DNA from: Amoebidium appalachense
Taxonomy: Eukaryota; Ichthyosporea
Length of the DNA: 64,000 bases
Assembly: GCA_963693365.1 (NCBI GenBank)
Contig: CAVNZM010000009.1
Coordinates: 682,001 to 746,000, forward strand
Reading direction: 5' to 3'
Below are positions 27,472 to 44,534 of the stretch, one piece after another. Below the pieces are notes generated by a model that did not search any database, had not been told where the DNA came from, and saw only the letters and a list, made by a program, of their open reading frames with translations. The position numbers were made by a program, and so were the translations under genes. Numbering within the stretch: the stretch's first letter is position 1; every line of letters starts with the position of its first letter.

Positions 27472-29007
27472 CACACACAGAATGTTCACATTAGCATGTG
27501 TCCTGCATCTTTATCTCCTCGTATAGTTGTTCTTTGTACTGTGTTCTGCATCATACCCCCCCCCCCCCCCTCCAACACAGGCACAGACCCAGGAATATGT
27601 GGGGGGAATGTGTCAGTTCTACGTGAAATTCTTTTGTCGGTGGAGCCTGCTTGGTACTGTCTCCTACCTACATGTGTCTCCTTTTGCATGCATTGTGTTT
27701 TTTTGTTGTGCATTTTGGGGCCTTGGTCTGTTGAGTGCACACATTGTTTCCATCTCGTTGCAGCAATGTTTTGTTGGTTGGATTTTTGCAAAGGCTCTCT
27801 ATGGGTGTGTACAAACTTTTGCTCGGTGGCGTGAGCTCGAGCGTAAACTGCACCCCTAAGGGCCTGTTTGGTAGCGCGCTAAATACGGTTTTTTATCGTA
27901 TTCGTATTTAGGGCCTAAATACGTATACGATCCCGTGGCATGCCAAACACGCCGCGGGCTTTTATTTTTTGTAAATACGATAGGGATCGCTTTTATATCG
28001 TATTTACGAAAATCACCGCCGGAGGTGTTTTTCGTAAATACGATATAGGAAATTAGCCAATCAGAGCATTTCGCATCATTTATTGGCTATCAGCTAGCCA
28101 ATGGTACAGCGTAAGCCGCGGCGGGCACATTTTTACTACAGTACGCATGCCGGTGCATGCACGTGAACAATTCACTGTTAGAAAGAAGGTCGGTGTCATA
28201 CACGTCATTTTGTGTACATGCCCAGTTAAAATTGGCACATGAATTTGGGTAGCGCTGCACAGGTAAGACAGAGGACGAGGAACCCTACACGGTGCATGAT
28301 CACAAGCTCAGACTGTATATATATGCCATAATAATCATTGAAACAATACTGGACTCCGATATATGCATTACTAAAAACAATCAAATGTACATGTACAAAC
28401 TCGGTGACATGCAGGCACCACGAGTTGTAGACAAGGACAAATTTTAACACTATGTGTTCAGATATGTGGGGAATGCCAGGGACGAACGTTAGTGACGTAA
28501 AACGAGGTCTCTAGCAAGGCTAGCCACCGCAATAACTGGCAGTATCCCTTCAACAACAGACTTTCTAACCTATTGTTAAACAGAGCAAGACTCACTGTCG
28601 GTGACTCGTTTTTGCCGTTCGCTGTAATACTGACTACAGCTGCACCAGCATGGAATACCGAAGGATGATCAATGGGTGCGAATAGGGCCAATCAGATCTC
28701 GTGAACCATGTATCGACATTTTATGTGACCAGTCACGCCTGACAGCGTTTGGAAGACACCAACCGTATTTAGGCCCTAAATACGCATACCACGATAAATT
28801 TTGTAAATACGGTAGATCGTATTTAGGGCCTAAATACGAATACGATTATTGGGGTGCTGCCAAACAGGCCCTAAGGTTTAAGCTGGCTTGTCATGGTGTG
28901 ATCTCAATTTATGTTGGTAACACGTCATTACGCCCACCAAATACATCATCTCTAATCCCCTCCCCTCCCTGCCCACAGCCGCCCCTTACACCTCCCCCCC
29001 CTTCCCC

Positions 29008-29040
<33 letters not shown>

Positions 29041-29116
29041 CTTCCCCGCCCCCTCCCCCCTGACACCACCAACAACAACAGACCCCCGGCAAAAAAACAT
29101 GCACAATCCCACTCAC

Positions 29117-29176
<60 letters not shown>

Positions 29177-29339
29177 CGTCTTTGTTGGTGCTGTGGAGGC
29201 TGACCCCCGCCCCGACGGGCGCGACCCCGTCCTGGCAAAGGGTCTGTTCGATGCTTGTTGGGAGGCAGTCAAGCTTGAAGGAAACCCCCCATGTAAATTG
29301 GTTACAGAACCCCCTTGTCTAAACATTCAGTCATGTTAA
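20991..29339 (+). CDS. Short-chain dehydrogenase/reductase, retinol-dehydrogenase-like
   Basis: NAD(P)-dependent SDR oxidoreductase of the RDH/WWOX-like type. Ten exons join in phase to a 360-aa protein: 20991-21101, 21681-21771, 22057-22101, 22428-22549, 23450-23634, 24036-24120, 25231-25281, 25919-26035, 27124-27235, 29176-29339. Cofactor motif TGANTGIG at residues 24-31; structural NNAG at 125-128; IVNLSS at 176-181 supplies the catalytic Ser; catalytic Y206-x3-K210 (SYANSK); then VHAVNPGAVNSDIWR, the usual PG(x)V(x)(T/S) loop. A hydrophobic stretch (WMLAVAKFIFSLIFL) may contact membrane. The C-terminus (about 54 aa after GVFVGAVEADP) is divergent and Cys-containing. The substrate cannot be read from sequence. 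Introns are full of C/CA/G repeats, three SINE-like copies, a 17-bp minisatellite and a DNA transposon, yet the frame is intact. Confidence 0.87.
24208..24465 (+). repeat. SINE-like repeat, diverged near-full copy
   Basis: Starts GCATAAGCAACCCTGCTCGT, contains AGGTCGAAACTCGGG (B-box-like) and GAGGATGGGCTCTGCTTAT, and ends CGCATTCAAAA followed by a C-tract. It lies in SDR intron 6 in the sense direction. Confidence 0.75.
25532..25648 (+). repeat. 17-bp tandem minisatellite
   Basis: Seven nearly perfect copies of ACATACTATAGTTGGCC in SDR intron 7. The unit is AT-balanced and unlike the surrounding C/CA repeats. Confidence 0.9.
26451..26760 (+). repeat. SINE-like repeat, reference full copy, poly(C) 3' end
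   Basis: Runs from about ACACATCTTCACCGTTTTGC through GCATAAGCAACCCTGCTCGT, the B-box-like GGGTCGAAACTC at about 26587 and GAGGATGGGCTCTGCTTATG, to CCGCATTCAAA and a C-tract of about 33 bases. It lies in SDR intron 8. It is nearly identical to the inverted copy at 15549-15856. Confidence 0.8.
27492..27556 (+). repeat. SINE-like repeat, 3' fragment
   Basis: TTAGCATGTGTCCTGCATC, then TTGTACTGTGTTCTGCATCA and a C-tract, match only the last 65 bases of the family. The fragment begins right after a (CA)n block, consistent with 5' truncation. SDR intron 9. Confidence 0.55.
27857..28874. mobile_element. Non-autonomous PIF/Harbinger-like DNA transposon
   Basis: A 1012-bp element (27860-28871) flanked by TAA on both sides. 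Terminal inverted repeats start GGGCCTGTTTGGTAGC (left) and GGGCCTGTTTGGCAGC (right end, reverse complement) and extend about 65 bases, both containing TCGTATTCGTATTTAGGGCC. A TAA/TTA target duplication and G-rich GGGCC... termini are typical of PIF/Harbinger and Tourist-type elements. The inside is free of microsatellites, AT-richer than its surroundings, contains three CCAAT pentamers (28050-28105), and has no transposase-length ORF. It sits in SDR intron 9 without disturbing exons. Confidence 0.8.
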
Positions 29340-32300
29340 ACCTCCTCCATTGTGACAGTGTAAATTAGTTTTAGTTAAATTATCACCCTCCAGTCTGGTC
29401 TCTTTCCCTCGTTTTCATGTCTCTTATTTCTCCCTCCCTGGCCCCACCTTAATGCTGCCAATAAGCATTCGTGGACAAGGTTAACGGGAACATTTTGCAG
29501 TAAAGGCCTAGAAGTGAATGGATAGATTCGAAGCAACAACATAGTCTTGATTTGAGGTGAGTCTAGTATACCTATCTGTTGTTCGGGAGGGTGGGGAATA
29601 TTTAATTATAATAGCACCGTGCTGGCCTTTTCTCTGTGTGAGAGTTATTTTTTTTACTATAATATACATGCACTGTACATGCATATGCCAATTATGCTGA
29701 TATGCATTGTTCAGTAAGCATGCAGGCATGCTACGTTTATTAGTGGCATTTTGCCAGCAATATAATTACAAAGCAAATGTTCATATTGGAGCGCTGTGAG
29801 GATGGTCGATGTCGACGTCCACTTTAAATGGAGACGGTGTATATATATTGTACATGTGATTGTGTGCGCGTGTATGTCCGGCACGGTACCTGTGTGTGTG
29901 TGCTTCACCGTGCTCGTGTCGTCGCGCGCGCCTGTGTGTATGTGTGGTGTTTGTGTTGTGTATGTGTGTGTCAAAGGAGAGAGAGAGAGAGAGAGAGAGA
30001 GAGGAAGAGAGCGCGAAATAGAGAGAGAGAGAGAGTGTGTGTGAGTGAGAGAGAGAGAGAGATTGTGTGTGTGTGTGCGTCTGTGTGTGTGTGTGTGTGT
30101 CACAGTGTGTGCGTGTGTGTGTGTGTGTGTGCGTGTGTGTGTAAACATCATGCTTGTTGGTTTATGTGTGTGTGCCTGCGTGTCATGTGACGAACGTTGG
30201 TCGTTTGTGGGAATGTGTAGGCCACATGTTTCTACGTTTGCTTGGGCCTATGTTGTGTTGTGTGCGCCGCCTGAAAGCATGCGGTACATCAACGAATATT
30301 CCCAACCGACTTCACATGTATGAACGCGAAACAGCGCCTTCGAATATTCGAATACTTTTGACCCAAGATCGACATCACGATTGCAGTGGGTGGGTCGATA
30401 CACATGCTGTCTCAGAGTTATCATGCTATTATAACCTACATAACAACACACTTGTAAGAAGAAAACACAAGACGTAGACGCCAATGTTTGATCGAATACC
30501 AACTATATGCGCCGAGGCTGGGCTGAGGAGGTTGAGAATAGATACAGTGTACGTACATGTTACGTACGTACCATCATTCATTCACCCAGGCGGCACGGCC
30601 GACCAGCCTATCATTACAATTGCTGAATTCGAAGGAAAACGAGCGCAGGGGTTGAGTATTTTATAATCAATTAGATTCTTACTACTGATGTCATTGTGTC
30701 ATTTTGTTTTATGATAACGTAGCTCTTGGGCCTTGGCCAATGGCCGCCTGTGTCACAGAGAAAATCTATTCTTGTTATCTTATCTGTTCGACCTGATCAT
30801 AAATAATTATAGTGAGTGCTCCGAGTGAACACGCTCGACATCAAAAATTTTATAGTAGCAATATACATACGTGATGAGTGAGTCATAGAAAATAAGGAAG
30901 TATCCTTCCCTTTTCTTATTAAACACTTTTTTTTTTTTTTTTTTTTTTTTTTTTGCCCGCCCTTTTCAACATACGCCTGTGATAATTATAGCACATAGTA
31001 TTGCCGCCAGGCGCAGCTGTATGACGTACGCGTTCTCCACAGACTCAATGACGTCAAAGATTTTATACCAGGAATGCACATGTGCTAAGTGAGATCCCGG
31101 GACAACAAATCAAAACAAGGATTCGCACATTCCAGCCATAAGAGCTCCAGCCTTTTTGGTTGGCTCAGACGGATGGTTCCAGTCTTCCAGAACACTCGCT
31201 CACTATTGAGTCACCAATAAAACACGGAGAGGTCGCGACCCTGGGGTCCGGGCTTTGGTTTTTTCCCTTCTTCCTGCACCGCTTGTAGGCACGTGTAACC
31301 ACGCGCCCAGCCAGGTTTCCTACGTCAGCCTGCATGGTTCGCATAGTTTGGCCAGCCCTCAATCAAGACGCTGCACAACGACAGCACATGGACACATATG
31401 TGGGAACATATCTGCGAAGATTACCAATCACGCAACAACATTACTTCCTGTATATGCATTGAGCGTCATTGCTTTTGAGGTTGGAGACTGGGCAACTGGA
31501 AAAGCTATTTTTTACGTGTGATATGGAAGCTGGGTGATCTGAGCCATCATCAGTGCACACGCCTAATGCTCTGTTTGTGGCATTGTGAGAGGCCACCACG
31601 CCTTGACCATCAGGCAATTGCAAGGAGGTATATGGACATCCATGTGTACAATATATTAGGAGAAACCATATGTACATATTCAATCATTATAATGATGTCT
31701 TGGCCGCGAGTGTCTCGCTAACTAACAATATACATGGCAGCGTAAATACGTAGCCATAATGCAGCGCATCGATATCGTGGCCCGGGTTTATGAAGATTCC
31801 ATGCGTGATCAGGCCTGGCACGTGCACGCATGGGGGAATCTGTGTCTAATGTTTATAAGAGAGTTACCAAAACTGTTGTGCTCTTCCGGAGTGGGGCCTT
31901 GCCCATGGCAGAAGCATAAAAACACAATAGGCTGCATAATAATAAGCTCTGATCAAAAACGAACCCGGCTACTTGTCAAGGAGAAAAGGTAACGTTAGAA
32001 ACGTTCATCGATATCACGTACGTGTTCACGCTGAGCCCGACGGCACCATCGGCACCTTATCTGCACATGGATGTACCTGTCACAGTACCACGTACCCCTT
32101 GGCGTGTCTGATGCCCAAAGGATAATTTGTGAGGCGTACACGGTCGCGGACAGCCCGTGCACTCGCGCTAATATTGGCGTCCCCTGCGAAGCTTCGTCAC
32201 TAAGAAGGAGCAGAGAAGCCCGTAGATTCGTCTATTTCGCGGCCGTATCACTATAATACATGTACAGACCCCATGGCTCTGCGCTAGGTCTCTAGGTCTA

Positions 32301-33439
32301 TCATATCGCGTGTCGCAACAGTGGTAACCATAAATGGATGAATACAACTCGAAGGCCGCTGTACAGTAGCACTATGTGAGACCAAAAAATCTTGCTAAGA
32401 GGCTTGCCTCGATTGTATACCTTTCCATGCCCCGAATATACCTACAGGGGCACGCCATGATCCGATATAGACCACTGCATTCAACGCTTCAATGGTGCAA
32501 GGATATTACATGGTCGTGCATTATGTTGATATCGTGAGGTATTTCTTTGCCCTTGTCCCCGGGCCCAGGGTGAAATTGATTTTTTTGGACTCGCCAAGAA
32601 GCTTTTGAAGCAGGCCCTTAGGAGGGCCACGGGTGAGCCAAATGGATCTAGATTCAAAGGAGTTGATGACGCACGAGGCTAGCTGTGTCCAATCACTGAG
32701 CAGGATTTTATATGGACATCAAATTCACAGTCAGATTACAACTTACAAGTCTAAATGGCTTATCTTTTAGACTCTACAGTCTATAGAAGGCCAAAGTCTA
32801 ATTATATGTAACCAATGGTTTGCGTCATTTTAAAACAATTAAAATTAATATTAAAATGCTTGACACATACACTTGTAGTAAGTTAGTCAGTTATTTGGCT
32901 GTCCTTATAATTCGACCTAGGTTTTTTATAGCTCCTTAGTAATCGATAATCTTATTGGCTGTCGTCAGCCAAAATGTGCGATTCATAGGTCAAAGGAATC
33001 CCGGTAATGATTGAGGGGGAGGCTCATGCTCAGGTCGCCAGTCACTCAATTGCCTATAGTCCATGTTCTCTACAAGTGGGACAACATCGAATTTACTGTT
33101 TATAATAACATTATTATTCCAAATTTTGATAGAGACATATTCACCAGAAGCTTTACTATGTATTCAGCAGATTTGTCGGAAAGCTTGTTCCGGTTGGCGC
33201 ACGGGAACGAACTCGCTGGATTGTGTGACGTCATTTGTCAGATGAACCAAACATCCCATTGAATAATCCAAAAAGTATATAAAGCCACACCACGCGTCTC
33301 ACTCACCACGTCCGTTCATCAATAAACAAAACTTGAACACACATCCACACAAGACATACACACACGCCTACGTGTATGTGTATCACCCCATATACCCACC
33401 TTCATTTCATTATTACGAGCATCATATAACAACCGCACC
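29340..33439. other. Gene-poor 4.1-kb interval with few microsatellites
   Basis: No ORF here has convincing homology or splice context. 29340-29500 should contain the SDR 3' UTR. 29975-30145 is (GA)n then (GT)n. A T-run lies at 30929-30953. Otherwise the sequence is complex and AT-richer than elsewhere, with TGACGTCA at 31049-31056 and 33226-33233. A 77-codon ORF at 31759 has no supporting feature. Confidence 0.5.
33276..33284 (+). promoter_or_regulatory. TATA box of the C2H2 gene
   Basis: TATATAAAG, 156 bases upstream of the start codon, preceded by TGACGTCA at 33226-33233 and CCAAA/CCAT-type flanks. The 5' leader that follows is CA-rich and G-poor (CACGCCTACG...AACCGCACC). Confidence 0.65.
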
Positions 33440-34537
33440 ATGGATCATATTTACAGCGACACATTTAGCGCGGGCACATGTCCGTCTAGCCCCGAAAGAC
33501 CCTCAAAGGTAGCTATTGCACGTACGCGCCGGCCTTCCACCGAACTCAATCGTGAGTTCCGCTGTGATTACAATGGTTGCAACAGGAGATATGCAAGCCG
33601 CCATGCACTGCGCTCACACTACCGCCTCAAGCACGCCGCGGAAGCTGTAAGTGATATGAAACGCAGGCCGCGGGCTAACAGCCTCCCCCTTCCTTACCTT
33701 GCCCCCTCTGCTACCCCTTCCTCCGGCCCTCTCCCATCTCTCCGGCTGCAGCGTGTCGGCAGCGGTGAAAGTCTACACACAGGTGTCTGTGCTGAAACGC
33801 CTAAATACCGGCGTACGTCCTGCCCTGCAGTTGTTGAATCACCCGCGGAGGCAAGTATGGATGAGGAGGGGGATACGTTTGACCTCTGCCCGTCCTTTGC
33901 CCCACGCACACTCACACGTACGTCTACGGCCTCCAGCACAGAGAGCCTCGACCTTTTCTTTGAGAAAACGCATATGGGTGCACGCACATGCACGTCCACC
34001 CCGTGCCTTCTAGAAGAACCCAGCACGTGCACACTAAACACGTGGGCGAGCACGGACAGTCTTCCATTGGCACTAGACACATTGTGTCTCGATGTGGACA
34101 CAATTATCGGCACGCTCCTCAAGCCATCCTCATTTGAAACAGCAACGCCTGCATGTACCACCCCCACCAACGATGAACTCGACGCAGAGACCGTGGTTGC
34201 AATGTACAAGGCGGGGCTTCTTGCTCCAACCTTCAAGCTTCAACCAACTCAGCCCCAGCAAGCCCAGGCAGCACAACAAATATTTGATTCTTTTGACTGT
34301 CACAACATCCCACTACTTGACAACACGTTTTCATTTTCGGATCTGGCTGTTACTGGAACCGACTTTTCCTTCAGCCTGTTGCCAGAGACAACCCCGTCCC
34401 CGATTTTCGGAGAAAATATCTTTTCGTTTGACGCAACTCCAAGAGTTAAAACGAATACCGTTACATGCTCCGATGTGGAAGCTACGCTCGATTTGTATAT
34501 TAGCATGCTTGAACTCAAGTCTTTTGTGGGCGCATAA
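33440..34537 (+). CDS. Single C2H2 zinc-finger protein
   Basis: Intronless 365-aa protein from ATG in good context (CACCATGG). Near the N-terminus is one C2H2 finger, C42-x4-C47-x12-H60-x4-H65 (FRCDYNGCNRRYASRHALRS), followed by a basic run KRRPRA. The rest is Ser/Thr/Pro-rich with acidic clusters (MDEEGDTFDLCPSF), a Gln/Ala stretch (about residues 265-280) and repeated FSF/FDS motifs (TFSFSDL, FSFSLL, IFSFD), which look like activation-domain or docking segments. It is probably a sequence-specific transcription factor; a single finger would need partners or dimerisation. Codon use is GC-rich and even. A polyadenylation signal AATAAA lies at 34722. Confidence 0.7.
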   Translation: MDHIYSDTFSAGTCPSSPERPSKVAIARTRRPSTELNREFRCDYNGCNRRYASRHALRSHYRLKHAAEAVSDMKRRPRANSLPLPYLAPSATPSSGPLPSLRLQRVGSGESLHTGVCAETPKYRRTSCPAVVESPAEASMDEEGDTFDLCPSFAPRTLTRTSTASSTESLDLFFEKTHMGARTCTSTPCLLEEPSTCTLNTWASTDSLPLALDTLCLDVDTIIGTLLKPSSFETATPACTTPTNDELDAETVVAMYKAGLLAPTFKLQPTQPQQAQAAQQIFDSFDCHNIPLLDNTFSFSDLAVTGTDFSFSLLPETTPSPIFGENIFSFDATPRVKTNTVTCSDVEATLDLYISMLELKSFVGA

Positions 34538-35158
34538 AGTCCTCATGTGGTGACCTGTGTGAATGTATGCCAGCTATATAAAGCAGTTGATGATCTATAT
34601 TAGGAATGTAGGTGCCTGGCGCACGTGTACATACAGTGTTTTGAGTTTCGACCCCGGCGGAATATGCGTCTCTTTATTCTTGAATGTGCGATTGACCTGT
34701 AATAATATTATTAATGCATCAAATAAATAGTCTGTAATCGTACAGAAATCGGCAGTATATTTTTGCATGGGCTGTTTATTCGTGTCACTGTGAATAATCC
34801 AAAATCTGCCTAACAGTGCGATGCTTGTATCTCTCTCTTTTTTCCCTTCCTAAATTTAGGGAATGATCCATAAATAAATGACACGCACCATGCAACCGAA
34901 CAATCTCAGATGATAAGTCTATCCTCTCGCCCCCCCCCCCCCCCCCCCCTCCCCCCCGTATCCCTTTTCCTTTTCATCACCTATGCACGTGCACATCGTA
35001 ACTACATACGGCTCCCCTGCCTGCTCTTAAATCCTGAATTTTCCCATTTTGATCTCAGAATCTGCCACATTGGTTGCTTGATTGCTGAAAACCGGAAGGG
35101 ATACGTTAACGTTGGAGGTAGACTGCAACAGAATACGTTTATGAGGAGGCGCCCTTTG

Positions 35159-35192
<34 letters not shown>

Positions 35193-35678
35193 GGGACCCA
35201 CACACACACACATGCACGCTCACACACCTACAACTACCACTGGTTTTGGGCTTATAGGTGTTGATGCACATGTCCAAATAACAAAGAAGTGTATATAAAA
35301 GCATAAGACTCAAAATTTCAGGTTAGGACATGGGGTAATACTTTGAAAACATGTACACGTTATTCTGCTTATACAAAACATTCCTCAATAAAGCACACGA
35401 ATTAACAATCATTAACAAATAAAAACATCCAATTATTTACACTTGCGAGCAGAACCCACATGCTCTAGAAGCAATATTACTATCTCCCCAAACCGAGCTC
35501 CATCTTTGGAAAACCTGCCTTCCCGTAGGCTTTTGTACATAAAACCAAGGGGCCGTTTTCATATGTATGCCAACTCTACGTTGCATTCCCTTCGAGCATA
35601 TAAGCGCCAAATAATCACATTCCACACCGACCCCTCATACCCTAAATTTGCACATTTTTCATTGGTCAGTTTTAGGCC
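34538..35678. other. Convergent 3' region between C2H2 and GT64 genes
   Basis: No gene seen. Contains the C2H2 3' UTR with AATAAA at 34722, a C-tract at 34930-34950, a long G-run 35160-35190, and a plus-strand AATAAA at about 35389. The remainder is unique sequence, part of it the GT64 3' UTR. Confidence 0.5.
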
Positions 35679-41058
<5,380 letters not shown>

Positions 41059-41599
41059 TGTATGGGGGAATGATTAAGCATCGTGTGCTATGGCGTGGGA
41101 AACACACTAGACTGTCTAAATGTTTAACGTTCGCACGCAACTCGCACGGACGTATGCTCGCGCACACACAAACTACACATACGTTCACAAGCACAAGCAT
41201 GCGCACACAAAGAGACACACAGGCACATACACAACCTGCCAATGTGTGTCTCGGAGAAACCCCTAAAATCTACTGGAAACTTAAGCAAAATCGACAACCG
41301 TTACCTGATTATAAGGAGAGCGGGGGGGAGGGGGAGTTCGAGGGGGTGAGGGGGTTGGGGGGCTGGGGGAGGGGGATCGGAGGGGGGGGGGGGGGGGGGG
41401 GGGGGGTCCTCACTTAAATAATATAAAAAATTTGCGTTTTCTATGTAGTATTTACAGTTACCTATTTCGAGCCAAAGGAAAAAAATGGACAAGACGTACT
41501 ACGTATCTACGAACCTAGGACTCAGACACTGGAGAAGCCTGTTTGGGGGGTAAGTTACGCACTACGCGACCTTTTGATTCCCGCCGAATAACACCGTGA

Positions 41600-42242
41600 G
41601 AAAAATGGTTATGTATGGCTACACCTAAAACTAGAAGCCAATCATCTGTAAGGACCCATTCAGTGGCTGACACTCAGCTAATCAAAATCGTCCTCCCCAA
41701 TCTATTCAATCTATTCAAGATCCTGGAGGAAGGTCAATTTGATGACGTCACTGGTCGCGAAAAAACAACATTCCAATGGGTGCAGAGTAGACCAATCAGT
41801 GCAGACCATTTTCGAATGTTTGACAGCCAATCACAGCAGGCTAAGAATATGAATTCCCGAAGGACCAGGAACGGGATGAACGATGTTTTTCCACCTTGCA
41901 AAGCGCAGCAAGCATACTATGTAATCCATCATTATTGACGCAAATGTAGTATAAAACAAACTATACTATGAAAATACTTATGATTTATGGTGTTTATGAG
42001 ACGCTGAGAGCCGGTTTTGACGGGTGTACTGTTTCCGCTGACGACAGCAATCTTGGACAGATCCGATTTGGCTACTTTCCAGATGCAAAGCAATTTTGAT
42101 TGGTTTACACGTACACAGTTTTATTGGTTCGTCCAAGACCCAAAAAGTATAAGATCCGATGCGCAACCCATCCTATTATCAGTTCTCTCAAGTTTCAACC
42201 TGCAAACATCAAAAACACAAATTTTCATCTCAAAACAGCAAT
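41600..42242. promoter_or_regulatory. Bidirectional promoter region, GT64 (-) / p62 (+)
   Basis: Four CCAAT pentamers between about 41640 and 41830 (AGCCAATCA, TTCCAATGG, AGACCAATCA, AGCCAATCA), the CRE palindrome TGACGTCA at 41743-41750, and two ATTGG at about 42100 and 42125, directly upstream of the p62-like start. The divergent start codons are 41058 and 42243. Confidence 0.5.
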
Positions 42243-43460
42243 ATGGCGCCCGCTATCAAGATTGTCTACAACGGCGACATCTACCGCCTGCGCAGCGGCG
42301 AGGCCGACTGGGCCAACATCCTTGCCAAGGCCGGGGAGCTTCGTGGGGAGGAGGGCTACACGCTCAAGTACACGGACACGGATGGAGACCAAGTGACCCT
42401 TACCTCCGAGCCTGATTTCCTGGATGCACTTGCCGCCTCCCCTTCCGGCCTGCGCATCCACGTTCTCCCTGCACGCAGCAAGCCCACCGCTCGTCTTCTG
42501 ACCCCTGTCCCTGTTTCCACCCCTGCTCCTGCCGAAGTTTCCGCTCCTCCTGCCCCCCCTGTCCTCACCACCGAAGAAACGGAGGCCCCGGCTGCTCCCC
42601 CAAAGGTGTTCAAGTGCACTCTCTTCCGCATGCAGCCGCCTGCCCCCGTTCCTGAGGAGCCAAGGACCGAGCCTGAGCCCACCCCCGTAGCCGCCGACAT
42701 CATTTCGTGCGAGGGTCCTGCCGGTGCCGGCCCTAGCGAAGAAAACACAGCACAGGAGCCAGCCACCACCACCACGTCGGAGGAGAATGCACCCAAGGCT
42801 GAAGACAACAACACGGCTACCAGTGGTGATGAGACACACAGCGTGCACGTGCACATCACATGTGACGGGTGCGGTGCCAGCCCCATTACAGGGCCACGCT
42901 ACAAGTGCAGCGAGTGTTTCGACTATGACCTGTGCAGCACGTGCGAGGAGGCAAACACCCACGACCCCACCCACGTGCTCATTAAGATCCGCCAGCCTCT
43001 GCCCCCTGGCATGCCGGCCTTCATGATGTTCCCTCCCTGGGCCCGCGGTCACCCCGGCTCCATGCATCCTCTTCACTTCCTTCTCCGTGGTGCCGGTATG
43101 GGTGGGTGCCCTATGAGGGGTGGCCGGCGCCCTTCTCACTGCCCCCGTCGTCGCGGCTGCCCTGCTAACCCGACCGAAGATAACACCAACACGGACAACA
43201 AAACTGAAAACGCCACCACTGATAACGGCAAGGGGAAGGAGAGGGTGAACGAGCAGGGTGCATCTTCGAGCACCAGCAACGAGGAGGAGGTTCCCTCCAT
43301 TCCTCCCTGGGCTCGTCTACCTGCTGATGTTGTGTCCGATATGGACAGTGCGCTGCATGCCATGGGGTTTGGTGACAGCCAGGCCAATCGGAGGGCAATC
43401 TACCGCCATGGGGGCGATATGGATGCTATCGTGCCTGCACTGCTCGAGATTTATGGATAG
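42243..43460 (+). CDS. Selective-autophagy receptor, p62/SQSTM1-like (PB1-ZZ-UBA)
   Basis: Intronless 405-aa protein from ATG in AATATGGCG. PB1 domain about residues 4-75, with basic start IKIVYNGDIYRLR and an acidic OPCA motif YTDTDGDQVTL plus DFLDAL, so it should polymerise head-to-tail. A Pro/Ala/Glu-rich linker follows. ZZ zinc finger: C207, C210, C222, C225, C231, C234, H240, H244. A Gly/Arg/Pro-rich segment with extra cysteines (GGCPMRGGRRPSHC, 287-300) precedes an acidic stretch EEEVPSIPPWARL whose W356-x2-L359 is a candidate LIR/Atg8-binding motif. UBA about 364-404 with MGF (374-376). The family role is carrying ubiquitylated cargo to autophagosomes. Domain order equals animal p62; no NBR1 FW domain is present. 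Confidence 0.9.
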   Translation: MAPAIKIVYNGDIYRLRSGEADWANILAKAGELRGEEGYTLKYTDTDGDQVTLTSEPDFLDALAASPSGLRIHVLPARSKPTARLLTPVPVSTPAPAEVSAPPAPPVLTTEETEAPAAPPKVFKCTLFRMQPPAPVPEEPRTEPEPTPVAADIISCEGPAGAGPSEENTAQEPATTTTSEENAPKAEDNNTATSGDETHSVHVHITCDGCGASPITGPRYKCSECFDYDLCSTCEEANTHDPTHVLIKIRQPLPPGMPAFMMFPPWARGHPGSMHPLHFLLRGAGMGGCPMRGGRRPSHCPRRRGCPANPTEDNTNTDNKTENATTDNGKGKERVNEQGASSSTSNEEEVPSIPPWARLPADVVSDMDSALHAMGFGDSQANRRAIYRHGGDMDAIVPALLEIYG

Positions 43461-44153
43461 CTGCATGGAGTTTGCTATGCACAGGGTAGTACTGTGTGCA
43501 TGATATCTTGCAATTGGAAACGAGCAAGTATTTAGTTGCAGGTTTGTGTTTTGGCGCAACGCCGTGTTTGGAAGTAGAAAAAGGCTAATATCTATCGTGG
43601 TCGTAGCTGGTGATAGCTGATGGTTGATTAGTCTAGGGTAGTGGTAGCTTGTCAGAGTGAGGTACTCTGTGTTTTTGTGTTGATGTCCTTTTGATACTAG
43701 TAGTACAATTCTGGTCGCAATCTGTCTGTGTAGGTTGTGTGAGTGGATTGGTTTATCATCAGTAGTTTCATATAGTGCAGTGTGATGGTGTGCCTCAGTG
43801 CAACACCAAAATCTACATTGCTTGTATGGTTATAAATAAATGGCAGAGGGGGAAAAAACAGTGAACATGTACAGTAAGCTGAATAAAAACAACAACAACA
43901 ACAAAAAAAAAAAACAAGTCTGTGTCTACGGAAGCGCTTCAGAATGCCGTTCTCCCGGTCAACCACTCCCCCCTCCCCCTTCCATCTCCCCCCACCCACC
44001 CACACCCACACCTTCACCCCATCCCTGTTTGCCATTGCCTCCGGAAACAACACACACACATACATGCGCGCGCGACACACAAACGTGCGCACACACACAC
44101 GCACACACACACACACGCACACACACACACGCACACGCACACACACACGCGCG

Positions 44154-44207
<54 letters not shown>

Positions 44208-44473
44208 CACAAGTAATAATATACACGCACACGAAGAATAAAAAGACACACATATGCACTACTAACTGAATGCCGTTTAGACAGCAATCACGCACACACA
44301 AGGAGAAAAGCCCCCCCCCCCCCCTTCCCCCCACCTCCCCACCTCCCCCTTTCCCCCCCTCCACACACATACACATGCACGCTTGTGCACATTTATCTTG
44401 CACCATGCAACTTGTAGTACAGTGTCAAGATCCAACCCCCCTTCCCCGCCCCCTCCCCCCCCCCCCCCCCCCC

Positions 44474-44534
<61 letters not shown>

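Noticed and set aside
31759-31992. 77-codon plus-strand ORF starting with ATG
   Set aside because: No recognisable domain, no splice support, and no promoter motif close by; a length expected by chance.
42225-43139. Long minus-strand ORF opposite the p62-like gene
   Set aside because: Antisense shadow produced by GC-rich codons; the plus strand has three recognised domains.
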